In this document: piece after piece, positions 9,903 through 18,650 of the stretch
Layout: each line of letters opens with the position of its first letter
Numbering within the stretch: position 1 is the stretch's first letter
Assembly: GCF_000227135.1 (NCBI RefSeq)
Contig: NC_018259.1
Coordinates: 964,406-1,028,405 of the forward strand
Source: Leishmania donovani
Lineage: Eukaryota > Euglenozoa > Kinetoplastea > Trypanosomatida > Trypanosomatidae
Length of the DNA stretch: 64,000 nucleotides
Reading direction: 5' to 3'
Notes under the pieces: model-generated
Seen by the model: only the letters and a program-made list of their open reading frames with translations
Database searches by the model: none
What the model was told of the DNA's origin: nothing
Position numbers and translations under genes: made by a program

Positions 9903-11661
9903 GTGTACTGTTATAGAGAAGGGCCAGCGAGTGAGTTACTCTGCGTGTGATTCAAATTACTCTAGGTGCACGCTCGGTGTTCCACTGGCACAGGCGGCTC
10001 ACCCAAGCGGCTGCAGCTCGAATGAGGGCTGCTCGACGTCTGCGCCAGCCTACTTGAGGAAGTCGATAAAACCAGCAGAAACCGGCACACAGGCCAACTG
10101 CCCTACTGCCCACCGGCATGTCACGGTGCGAAGCTGATGGTGTCTGAAAATATCTACCGCAGCTCAGAAGAGAAGGTAGCGGCGAGAGCACTGCAGTCAC
10201 GACAAAAAGCAATCATGCGAGTCTGCCAAGGCCTGCTGTCGGTATAGGTGCACGGTGGGACCGACATGAGGGACACTCACAAGTGGGCTTGCGTGACGTG
10301 GGGGGAAAAAGGGGGTGTTCTGTGCGCCAAGGCACCGAAGCTCTTTTCGAAGTCTGTGCGAGTTTACGCGAACGTGTGACAGCGAAGCACCCCTGTCGCT
10401 CTGTAGGTTCTTCTGCGTGTGCGTCGATCGGTCGGTCTGTCTACATGCAGAAAGCGCGTTGGCTTGTCCACGAACAAAAAAAAACGGTAAACGGATGTAT
10501 GCGCAGCTGTACACCGGCGAGGGCATGCCCTGAGACAGAGGGAGGGGAAGAAACAACGATACACCGACACGCGTGCGCAGGTGCAGACATGGACACGCAC
10601 AAGTACTCTAAAAGAACGAAGCGAGCAAGCAAAGGATTGATGCGAGTGCTCCCCCTCCCCGCGTCCTGACTCTACCTTCTCTTCTAGTTTCTCTATACGA
10701 ATGCGCGGATGTGCCTCTGAATGTTTGTGTTGAGTGAACGATGAAGGGCTCGGAGGGGCATGTCACAGGAGCAGCAGTGGTGGCGGTGGTGGTGGTGTGT
10801 GTGGGGGGGGGGAGTCAGAAGACAGAAGAGAGACGAGGTGAGCAGGAAACCGCTACGAAAACAATTTGGCGAGGGGCACACAAGGCACAGACTAGGGTCC
10901 GCGCCGACTGTCACGAGAGAGAGAGGAAGAGTGCACCATATCAGCCGGCAACGGGAATCAGCTTGGTGTGACCGTGATGTCGCCGGTATTTCCTCTCGTC
11001 TGCGAGATTGCTGCTTTCCAGCCCTCCGCAGTAGCCGCAGTAGCCTCCTCTCCCCCTCCTCTGTGGCGACAGCTTTCCATTGACCATTTTGGATGGACAA
11101 GGAGGAAGGCGCAAGGCGACGAATCGCGTAGGAGATCGTCGGTGAGCGAAGAAAAATCACTGGCAGTATAGACCTAGTAGTCGGTTGCGGTGTTACGCAT
11201 GTGTTTGTGTCTGTGTGTCAAGGCCAGGCAAGCCGGCGGGGGAAGCACAAACATTAAGAACAGATCCACACCAGTGGAGCACCTCCGCACCGTCCGCTGC
11301 AAGGGGGTAAGAAAGGGGGGGCGGCGGCGGGCCGCATAGAAGTTCAACCCTGCATCGCGCCATGGTCTTCGCCGTCCTCTGGCAAGCATGTCCTCCCAGC
11401 ACCCGTACACACTCACGCGCACCGCGGAGACACCCTCGCGCAGGTGTGATAGGGATAATTCTTACCCTTGTGGAGTCGTCGGCGGTAACGCTGCTTAGCT
11501 ACCGAGATGAAAACGGCAGGTAGAGCCTCCTGCTCTCGACTGGCAATGAAAACCGCAACGTGTGTGGGTGGGTGGAAGGGTGGGTGGGTGTACGTGCAAG
11601 TGCGTGTGAGCGATTGCGCTGCAGCGATGGCGTTCGTTCAAACCATGTGAGCAGCTCACTC
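9903..11661. other. Long spacer without a supportable gene
   Basis: About 1.76 kb with only short, biased ORFs. It contains an A-run near 10477-10486, a GT/GGT-rich stretch around 10770-10812 and a GA-rich run at about 10916-10930 that would be polypyrimidine on the transcribed strand. It should be UTR plus spacer between the 72-residue gene and the large hypothetical gene. Confidence 0.45.
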
Positions 11662-11880
11662 TCAGGATGGTGGTCCCGTGGCTTGCGCCACGACATAGTG
11701 CTCCGCCGGAGCGGCTTTCATAGCATCACGTGCTGCCGCTAGCAGCCGCTGCTCGATATCCTCGTAGCGCTTCTCCTGCGCCGCACGCGCGCTGAGCATT
11801 TCGAGCGCAAACACCTTGTAATAGCCGGCGCAAGTGATGACAAACCCCGACACCAGGCCAGCAGCCTTAATGCGCCACAT
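11662..11880 (-). CDS. 72-residue single-TM mitochondrial-type protein, ATP synthase subunit e-like candidate
   Basis: The open frame extends 5' to 11904 but begins there with GTG; the first ATG is at 11878-11880, giving 72 residues. Residues about 5-25 form one transmembrane helix carrying a GxxxG motif (Gly8, Gly12), followed by a charged helix at about 28-55 with coiled-coil spacing. This architecture, a short N-terminal GxxxG membrane helix and then a charged helix, is that of F-ATP synthase subunit e, which helps dimerise the complex in mitochondrial cristae. The assignment rests on architecture only; other small inner-membrane subunits (MICOS, complex IV) look similar. The regular codon usage and position between polypyrimidine-rich spacers support a true gene. 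Confidence 0.6.
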   Translation of the reverse strand: MWRIKAAGLVSGFVITCAGYYKVFALEMLSARAAQEKRYEDIEQRLLAAARDAMKAAPAEHYVVAQATGPPS

Positions 11881-12671
11881 GTCTGTTCGACTACGCCCTC
11901 TCACGGTGGGTAGTCGCTCGAGCGCTCACGTCTACACATCCAAAGCGGGTGTTGCCTCACCAACCGTCGTACTCGCCACGCAGATGCCCAGACGCCTCTC
12001 GGGGTGCTTGTGCTCCCCATTGCATGATCGCAACGGTGAGGGATACAGAAAAAGAGAGCGAACCGGAGAGACGACGGAGGGGGAGGAGAGCAGCCGATAA
12101 GTGAGGGGTCGAAATGTGCATCACACACGGAGACGAATACACGTACATGCACACGCAGCAGACTGACAAGCATGCAGTTGGGCTCACCGAACAGCTGAGA
12201 AAAGGAGAGCGAGAGAGACGCGTAAGAAGCTTACCCCTCTGCAGTGACGCTCACGAGGCAGCACAGAGGAAGTCGGATGAGGTGGCGAACAGAGAAATCG
12301 CCACAAGAGCAGAGCGGCGCAGATGATGCACGATAAGAAAAGGAGAAAACAAGGCGCGGTGAGAGTGCACGCGGCAGCGCGGCGCCGCACTCTTTTTCAT
12401 CACTCTCCCTTCCTGCCCCTCAGTGAGCGGCTGGCAGCGCACCAGCATCTCATCCCCTACCACGCAAGAGGAAGTCGCTTTGGAGTACAGCGCAAAATGC
12501 GGAGGTCAAGAGGGTAGCGCATGGTGCTGTGCAACTGATCGAAACGCTCTCAGTTGCGTTTCTTCCTCCTTGTCTCGCTCCGCCTCGCTTCGCTTCCTAG
12601 CCGTCGATAAGCTGCAGCTGCATGTGCCTCTGATATGCATGTGGAAAGGACAATTACGGGGGCATGCATGC

Positions 12672-12720
12672 ATATATATATATATATATATGCGTGTATG
12701 TGTGTGTGTGTGTGTGTGCG
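12672..12720. repeat. Composite (AT)n-(TG)n microsatellite
   Basis: About ten AT units followed by about eleven TG units. Two similar AT-then-TG composites occur at 16666 and 24300, so this is a recurrent spacer motif in the region. Confidence 0.9.
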
Positions 12721-12828
12721 TGTTTGTGCCTTCCAGTTGCGCATTTTCTGTTCGTTTCTGACCCTAGCTCAGATGCTCTCGTTGACGTTTTCGCTCCCAG
12801 CTCGACTCGGAAAGGAGCGGGAAGGAGT

Positions 12829-12854
12829 GGGGGGTAGGGGGAGGGGGAGGGGGC
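12829..12854 (+). repeat. G-rich tract with G-quadruplex potential
   Basis: Five G-runs of four or more are separated by one or two bases on the plus strand. On the transcribed minus strand this is a C-rich pyrimidine tract, so it may equally serve as a splice-acceptor tract. Confidence 0.6.
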
Positions 12855-13717
12855 GGAGCAGCGCTCCTCTTCATCGTTTTGTCTGTTAAGGGTTATTCGT
12901 TTGCTGTTCTTCTCTTGCGCGCATATGCGTAAGCGGCGCGCGACACACAGACGCGCGTGAATCGCTTTCATTGTCTTTCGTTTATTCTCGACGGTTTGCG
13001 GCTGAAGAGTTGTCGGACGTCTCCCTGCCCAGCCGACACAAATAATTCAAAGCAAAAATAGCGAAGGACGGGTAGCGCCTGCAAGTGCCGCACGCGCTGC
13101 CCACTCTCTCTTCATAGGTGCAACTGTTTCCTGTACCGCCGCCGCCTGCAGGCATGAAAAGCTCCACACGCGCACACAGAAACCTGCCTGTTTCGCTCCG
13201 TTATTAATTACGCTCTCGCCCTCTCTCTCTGCACCTCCCGTTTCTGCTGCGTAGCGTTGCCTTGACAAGGTGCATCACGCACACGTGAGCAGACTCGCAA
13301 GCGAAACAGATGATAAAATCGCTTGCACTACACTCAAGGGGAGTAACGATTGGTGAAAGAAGCCAGTGCGCCCGTGCCACAAGTCACGAGCGATGGAGCC
13401 GTTAGCGGGGCGGTGTACGCAGAGGACCGGCGCAAATAAACTCGGAGGAAGAGAAGGTGTAGCACGCGCTACAACGCAACAAACGGTGTCCACTACCGTC
13501 ATAGGAATAAGGCTATGGCGGCAACGCGCACATGAACCACGGAATTTTCCCTTTTCGAAGTGTCATTTTGCCATGTACGAGTCAACAAAATATACACGCA
13601 TGCGAACACACCACCACACACCACCACCTTCTGCTGCACCGCGGCTAAATCCTGATCGCCTAGGGTGAGCCGTCTTGCTGTTGAATCAGGGTTGTGCGTC
13701 GACGGGACTCGTCTTGT

Positions 13718-13761
13718 CCGTCCTTGTCCGTACGTCGCATGCGCGCTGCGTGAGCGGCGCC
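13718..13761. repeat. 44-bp direct repeat at left edge of assembly gap (copy 1)
   Basis: These 44 bases recur at 14124-14167 in the same orientation. Copy 1 stops exactly at the first N run. The repeat lies in the 3' part of the decayed retroelement. Confidence 0.85.
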
Positions 13762-13860
13762 NNNNNNNNNNNNNNNNNNNNNNNNNNNNNNNNNNNNNNN
13801 NNNNNNNNNNNNNNNNNNNNNNNNNNNNNNNNNNNNNNNNNNNNNNNNNNNNNNNNNNNN
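13762..13860. other. Assembly gap, 99 N
   Basis: A run of 99 N. The same length is used for all four gaps in the window, so it is a placeholder and not a measured distance. Confidence 0.99.
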
Positions 13861-14123
13861 GCGCCTTGCGTGGCAGTGTTGTGTGTGTGCGTGCTGTGCC
13901 TTTTCTTGCGCGTACGCGCCGCATAAACTAACTATTCGTTTTTGTTGTTATTGTGAACTCGACCGAACCGCTCCACCCACGAACATGTCAGCCACCCAGG
14001 CACGGATACAACCACAGTTCACCTCGCTCAGCTGCACATCACGGTTGAACGCTGGTTTTCCAGGACGGCTCGTCATGCCGCCGAGCCATGGACGTACGTC
14101 CAGCGCGCTCTTCTCGTTCTTCC

Positions 14124-14167
14124 CCGTCCTTGTCCGTACGTCGCATGCGCGCTGCGTGAGCGGCGCC
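14124..14167. repeat. 44-bp direct repeat (copy 2)
   Basis: Identical to 13718-13761. Flanking sequence differs on the left side, so this is either a true short repeat or the edge of a second element copy that was collapsed at the gap. Confidence 0.85.
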
Positions 14168-14620
14168 CGAGGGGGGCTTGGGTGGGCCGCATGCCCTAAT
14201 CCACGCGGGCTGCGCACAGGCTTCTGCTCGAGGACAAAAGCCCTGGCATCTAGCGTGCGGGCAACAGAGGGTGGTCCACGTGCATGCAGCGCGAGCTCAA
14301 GGAGGGAGTTGGCGAGCTTCGGGCCAGGGCCCTCGAAGACCCTGCGCCGTCTGGCTGTGTGCCGCGCTTCTCCCCGGCTCGCTTCAAGCCGCCGCGTCCC
14401 ATAATATAGGGTGAACATCCTCCGCATGGAGGGTCTGGAAGACCCGGTGGGTGCAACTCGAGGTGCCCTCGTCGTGCCTCCCCGCACCCATGCCTCAGCA
14501 GCCCACCCGCTCAGATGGAGGGGGTACCGCATGCTCTTTGCACACACGCGCCTTGGGCTTGACTCGTACGGATCCCTTCCCGCCTTTTCCGCCCATCGCT
14601 CTTGCGCTGCTGACCTCTCG

Positions 14621-14686
14621 ATGCGCTGCTTGAACGTGGCACGCCATGCCAGCTATGCTTGACAGTCCGTGCGCACAGCACTCGCA
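14621..14686 (-). pseudogene. C2H2 zinc-finger remnant of the retroelement
   Basis: In the minus-strand frame opening at 14695 the spacing Cys-x2-Cys-x12-His-x4-His is perfect (residues 4, 7, 20 and 25 of that frame), with Leu11 and Met17 at core positions. L1Tc and ingi proteins end with C2H2 fingers that bind nucleic acid. The frame is only 66 residues long and is out of register with the RT pieces, so it is a fossil domain. Confidence 0.6.
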
Positions 14687-14957
14687 TTTCTGCATCGTGG
14701 CCCCGCCTCAAGGCGACGCTGCTGTCTGTGGAAGAGGGCTCGGTGTCTTCATCGTCCATTTCGGTCTATTTCATAGGAAGGGGGAAGGGGGTCTGGATGG
14801 CGTGCCCACATGCACCGCGACAGATGGAACGCTGCTACACATCTGTGGTAGCAGGGAGCACTCCGCCCTCTCCTGAGCCCGCACGCCTCTGGCAGGAGTG
14901 GGTGTGCCAAGCGGAAGGGGCTCTCGGACAGGCACGTGCGGCTGCGCGCAGAGAATT

Positions 14958-15279
14958 TACAGCTTGTCCTTCCGAAGGGGGACTTGTCGGCGGCGTCAAA
15001 GACGCTACAAGAGAGAAGCCCATGCAGCGCGAGTGAGACGTGCGTGACGAGGTGAATGCGTGCAGCGGAGAGCTGTTGCTGGTCGCGGTGCCGCGCACCG
15101 GCGCGTGTGCGCCTTATTTTGGGGAGATGCTCACCCCTCTGCCTGGCGTGCTCGAGCGTCCAGCGCGCCACCTTGCAGAGGGCGAATCGTAGTGTGGCCT
15201 GCATCACATCCTTGCCCGCGGAGGATGTGAGGAGTGTGGTGTGACGAGCACAGATGGCGCGGTGCCGTGCCGGCGTCCG
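14958..15279. repeat. 322-bp repeat, copy 1 (probable unmerged contig overlap)
   Basis: By eye this is identical over its whole length to 15379-15700. Copy 1 ends exactly at an N gap and copy 2 begins exactly after it, which is the signature of two overlapping contigs placed end to end. It carries the RT palm remnant on the minus strand. Confidence 0.9.
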
Positions 15280-15378
15280 NNNNNNNNNNNNNNNNNNNNN
15301 NNNNNNNNNNNNNNNNNNNNNNNNNNNNNNNNNNNNNNNNNNNNNNNNNNNNNNNNNNNNNNNNNNNNNNNNNNNNNN
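15280..15378. other. Assembly gap, 99 N, between identical 322-bp sequences
   Basis: The gap is flanked by the end of one 322-bp copy and the start of the other. The true distance may be negative, meaning that the two copies are the same DNA. Confidence 0.99.
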
Positions 15379-15700
15379 TACAGCTTGTCCTTCCGAAGGG
15401 GGACTTGTCGGCGGCGTCAAAGACGCTACAAGAGAGAAGCCCATGCAGCGCGAGTGAGACGTGCGTGACGAGGTGAATGCGTGCAGCGGAGAGCTGTTGC
15501 TGGTCGCGGTGCCGCGCACCGGCGCGTGTGCGCCTTATTTTGGGGAGATGCTCACCCCTCTGCCTGGCGTGCTCGAGCGTCCAGCGCGCCACCTTGCAGA
15601 GGGCGAATCGTAGTGTGGCCTGCATCACATCCTTGCCCGCGGAGGATGTGAGGAGTGTGGTGTGACGAGCACAGATGGCGCGGTGCCGTGCCGGCGTCCG
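15379..15700 (-). pseudogene. RT palm-domain remnant (within 322-bp repeat, copy 2)
   Basis: The minus-strand frame contains a segment where the catalytic tyrosine-Ala-Asp-Asp box of retrotransposon RT appears decayed to C-A-R-H. It is followed by TTLLTSS and an amphipathic helix (FALCKVARWTLEH). Active ingi-clade RTs have the same order: Y/F-ADD, then LTLLA-like, then a helix with VARW. Both catalytic aspartates are gone, so it is inactive. Confidence 0.6.
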
Positions 15701-15737
15701 GTTGCGCTGCACACTTGGGGGGGGGGGGTGGGGGGTC

Positions 15738-15836
15738 NNNNNNNNNNNNNNNNNNNNNNNNNNNNNNNNNNNNNNNNNNNNNNNNNNNNNNNNNNNNNNN
15801 NNNNNNNNNNNNNNNNNNNNNNNNNNNNNNNNNNNN
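15738..15836. other. Assembly gap, 99 N, within poly-G
   Basis: Both edges are G-rich runs, so sequencing or assembly probably failed in a poly-G tract inside the retroelement. The gap lies between the RT finger and palm remnants. Confidence 0.99.
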
Positions 15837-15869
15837 GGGGGGGGTCTACAGCGGAGCGGGGTGCGGCTG

Positions 15870-16180
15870 GAGTCTGTCTCGCAGAATGGTCGCTCAGTCG
15901 TGGCGAGGCGACTCGCTGGAGGGGGCTTTGGGGGGTGGTTGCTAGTCGGTTTTACAGGATAGTAAGGCGCGGGACCACCATCTGTTTTGTGCGGCTTCAA
16001 GAGGGGCACGAACCGCCCCTCCTTTCCACGTAGCAAGGGCGCGGCTTGTGACGACGCTCAGGTTTCAAACCTTCAGCCGCGCTCTCTTGCAGTGCACCGG
16101 GAGGGCCCTTGACGCTCTCAGGGTGAACTTCGTTGACGCCCAGGGCGGAGCTGCAGCGGAGTTCGCGGAGCGCCATATTC
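15870..16180 (-). pseudogene. RT finger-domain remnants of the retroelement
   Basis: Two adjacent minus-strand frames carry consecutive RT motifs. The first, from the ATG at 16176, has ALGVNEVHPE, matching the APGxDGIHPE box of non-LTR RTs. The second has FVPLLKPHK and then YYPVKPTSN, matching the V-PL-KP-K and YRPVxLTS boxes. The change of frame between them and the lost consensus residues show decay. Confidence 0.65.
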
Positions 16181-16665
16181 GAGCTTACCCATGGCGAATG
16201 GTTTGAAGGGCGTCGAGTTGGTTCTCGCGGTGGGACGTGAAGGCGGGCTGCCGAACGTCGCGCTAACTTCTGTCGGTGCATCGTGACCACTATATTGACT
16301 TGCGTTCTCGCACCGAGGTAGCGGCCACCTTGTCTCCTTGCTGTTGTGCGCAGTGGGCGGGGAGGGGAGAGACCCATGAATGGTCAAGATGCGTGCCCAT
16401 TGTCGAGGGTCGCGGGAGGGGTGAGGGCGTCGCAGGATTCTCTCCATCCCTCAAGGCCGGCTCCTTCGAGCGCTTCGATGAGCATACCCGAGAGAGGGCG
16501 ATGCTTGGGAGGCTCACAGGGTATTTTGTCGAGAGATGCTTGGAGCTGCGCCAGTTTTCGCGCCCCGGGCGGTCGACAAGTAGCTTTACCGGATGGAAGG
16601 GAGCTCCCGGTGGTCTTCGCGATGAGTCGATTTGTAAATGTAGCCTCGTCCCTGTGAGTGGCGCA

Positions 16666-16701
<36 letters not shown>

Positions 16702-16702
16702 G
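16666..16702. repeat. Composite (AT)n-(TG)n microsatellite
   Basis: About ten AT units followed by about eight TG units, inside the retroelement interval between the putative endonuclease and RT remnants. Confidence 0.9.
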
Positions 16703-17060
16703 CATGTGTGGTGGGATGGGGTGGGGCTGCGTGAGCGATCCGCCTTGCCTCCCTCTGGTCCGATTTCGGGTTGTCGTGGTGGTCTTGGGGGTCAGTTCCG
16801 CACTCTGAAGCTCGCGCGTCTTCGCTTCTGCATCGCTGTGGTGCAGGCACGGTCTTTTCGGACTGATGTGGCGACCGCGGTGCGGCACCGTTGCCACATC
16901 GCTTCCTGGAAGGAACGTGATGGGGCCCCAGTCAGCACTGGCGGCGCCCGGGCCATACCCCTCATCAAAGTGGGCAGCGGACCGAATCGCGCAGTGGTCA
17001 ATCGGTGCCGTGGTGGCGGTGCCCCAATTCTAGAAGAAGCAGTTGAGCACCAGGGCGACG

Positions 17061-17560
17061 GCCCCGTCTGCGCTGTGCCACGCCGTAGAAACGCAGCCGC
17101 AAACGCAAAGACAAAGATGCATCAGTGAAGCAAAAAGAAGCGCAAGTCGTGCTGTGGCTTCCCATGCCTCCTCCACCTCCCCCTCAACTCACAGACGTGG
17201 GCAGCGCGGCAACGTCGCGCGCGTGTGGATTTTCTTGTGCGCCGCCGAAGCTGGAAAAGGCAAGCAGCCAACGGGAGAGGCACCCCTTTGAGCGAGTATG
17301 GTGTCTATGGTACCGTTCCCCCCCCTCGCTCCCCCATTGATGTGATCTCACATCACGTGAGGCGCCTGCCTCGCTGTGCTCTCACGATATCTGCCTCCAC
17401 CAAATCACGACATGCAGCTAAGTTCTGGGCGCGCGAAATGCATGAGCGTCGCCCTCCGTCAAGTTGTGCCACGCAGCCGACAGAGGGAAAGGCGGGTGGT
17501 GATCCCATTCAGTGGGTCTGGTGGAAAGAAAAGAGAAGAAGCGTCCGCGCACTGCCACGC
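17061..17560. other. Spacer between the retroelement and the ubiquitin-like gene
   Basis: No gene is seen. This should be the 3' UTR of the ubiquitin-like gene. C-rich runs occur around 17169-17187 and 17319-17335. No clear SIDER similarity is visible here. Confidence 0.4.
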
Positions 17561-17965
17561 TTAGGTGGTCATCTCGACCTTGACGAGGTTTTCAATCTTG
17601 GGGTCGAAGGGGAGGTCGCTCAAGGAGAGGGGGTCAAACAGCATGCGGTCCCCGAGGTAAAGGGTCGTCTTCTCGTATGGCAGGTCCTTTTCCTTCTCTA
17701 GCAGCGCCTTCATGTTCTCTACGCTCTGGCCCATGAAAAACATTGCCCGATGCATCTCGCCATTGGGAAGTTGAAACAGCACAGTGACAGACGCACCGGC
17801 CAAGTCGCGCTCTACGGCGTCCATCGCTTCCATGCTGCGACCACCGCCAGCGGCCGCAGCCGGCGCTGCAGCACCAGAAGGCGCGTCGCCTTCCGAGAAC
17901 GCCTGTGGCGGGGCCGCCCACTCGTCGACCGAGTCGGAGTCCGGAGAGTTCCTACCGGATGACAT
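17561..17965 (-). CDS. Small ubiquitin-like domain protein
   Basis: 134 residues from the ATG at 17963-17965. The first about 55 residues are Ser/Ala/Gly/Pro-rich and disordered. About 59-133 reads as a beta-grasp ubiquitin-like fold: VTVLF strand, hairpin, amphipathic helix around 79-90, then TLYLGDRMLFD in the position of the ubiquitin LIFAGKQLED segment, and LVKVEM as the last strand. There is no C-terminal Gly-Gly, so it is unlikely to be a conjugated modifier and is more probably an adaptor or a domain protein. A resemblance to the N-terminal Ubl of the ciliary protein IQUB is possible but not firm. It stands alone between long spacers. Confidence 0.75.
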   Translation of the reverse strand: MSSGRNSPDSDSVDEWAAPPQAFSEGDAPSGAAAPAAAAGGGRSMEAMDAVERDLAGASVTVLFQLPNGEMHRAMFFMGQSVENMKALLEKEKDLPYEKTTLYLGDRMLFDPLSLSDLPFDPKIENLVKVEMTT

Positions 17966-18650
17966 GACTGATGTGAGGAAGAGAAATGCTCTGTGTTGTG
18001 TGGCTATCCTTGGGGGGTCAAGGACTACGTGCGTGCAGGCTGCGGGGTAAGGGAGAGCGTGCAGAGCCCCGTGAAGTGAGCAGGTTAGTCCGACAAGTGC
18101 GTGCAGTAGTCACAAGTTGTTGTCGAGCCCGATCACCGAGAGCAAAAGGAAATGAAAGGGGGGAGGGCGGAGGGCACACACACACAGATAGAGATGGAGA
18201 AGCGAAGGTGGGCGCGAGAGAGAGATTGACTGAAAGAGGGGTGGGGGGTGGGGGCGCATGAGCGAGATGATGTAGGCGGCGTTGCACCCCTGCCTCTCTC
18301 AACACGCACCCCCTCCCCTCGAAAGTGTTACCCAAGGCAGTGCAAGTGGCGCGAGATCCGATGCCTGCTCGCGTGAGTTCGTGGGAAGTAGTGGGTAGAG
18401 GTGAGGGGAGGGGGGTACACTCATTCACTCGGACCCGCTAAAAGCCCCCTTGTGCCGATACGCTCCGCCACAGTGCGAGCTCTTAGTGGCCCCCTGTTCA
18501 GTGCTCCACCCACGTGACTCGGTGTATCTGCCTGTGCGCATCTGTTCATGCCTTGGTCGAGATATAATGTGCTCCTCACGGGGAGGCCATCAAGCCTCAC
18601 ACGCTCAGGTGGAGCGAGTATGTGTAGGCTCCTGGGCGCAACGCGGCGTA
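17966..18650. other. Intergenic spacer with polypyrimidine tract
   Basis: Purine-rich blocks at about 18139-18172 and 18188-18250 are polypyrimidine on the transcribed strand and probably direct trans-splicing of the ubiquitin-like gene. The remainder is likely PRP6 3' UTR. No gene is seen. Confidence 0.5.

Larger units (their letters stand above)
11881..13716. other. Long non-coding spacer with microsatellite and G-rich tract
   Basis: No convincing ORF on either strand. It holds the composite (AT)n(TG)n repeat at 12672-12720 and a G-rich tract at 12829-12854 with several runs of four or more G. It borders the decayed retroelement and the first N gap. Confidence 0.5.
13925..17060 (-). mobile_element. 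Degenerate ingi/L1Tc-clade non-LTR retroelement (DIRE-like)
   Basis: Read on the minus strand, this interval has remnants of a non-LTR retrotransposon in the order expected for the ingi clade. They are a possible endonuclease C-terminus near 17000, RT finger motifs at 15870-16180, an RT palm remnant at 15379-15700 and a C2H2 zinc finger at 14621-14686. An A-rich stretch near 13925-13950 may be the 3' tail. The fragments lie in different frames with stops between them, so nothing intact can be made. Leishmania genomes carry such degenerate ingi-related elements (DIREs) and no active copies. Three N gaps interrupt it, so exact ends are uncertain. The only element class I considered seriously as an alternative is SLACS/CRE, whose zinc fingers are N-terminal, unlike here. 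Confidence 0.65.

Noticed and set aside
15056..15665. Two identical 62-codon plus-strand ORFs
   Set aside because: They are the same sequence within the 322-bp repeat and are antisense to the retroelement RT remnant.
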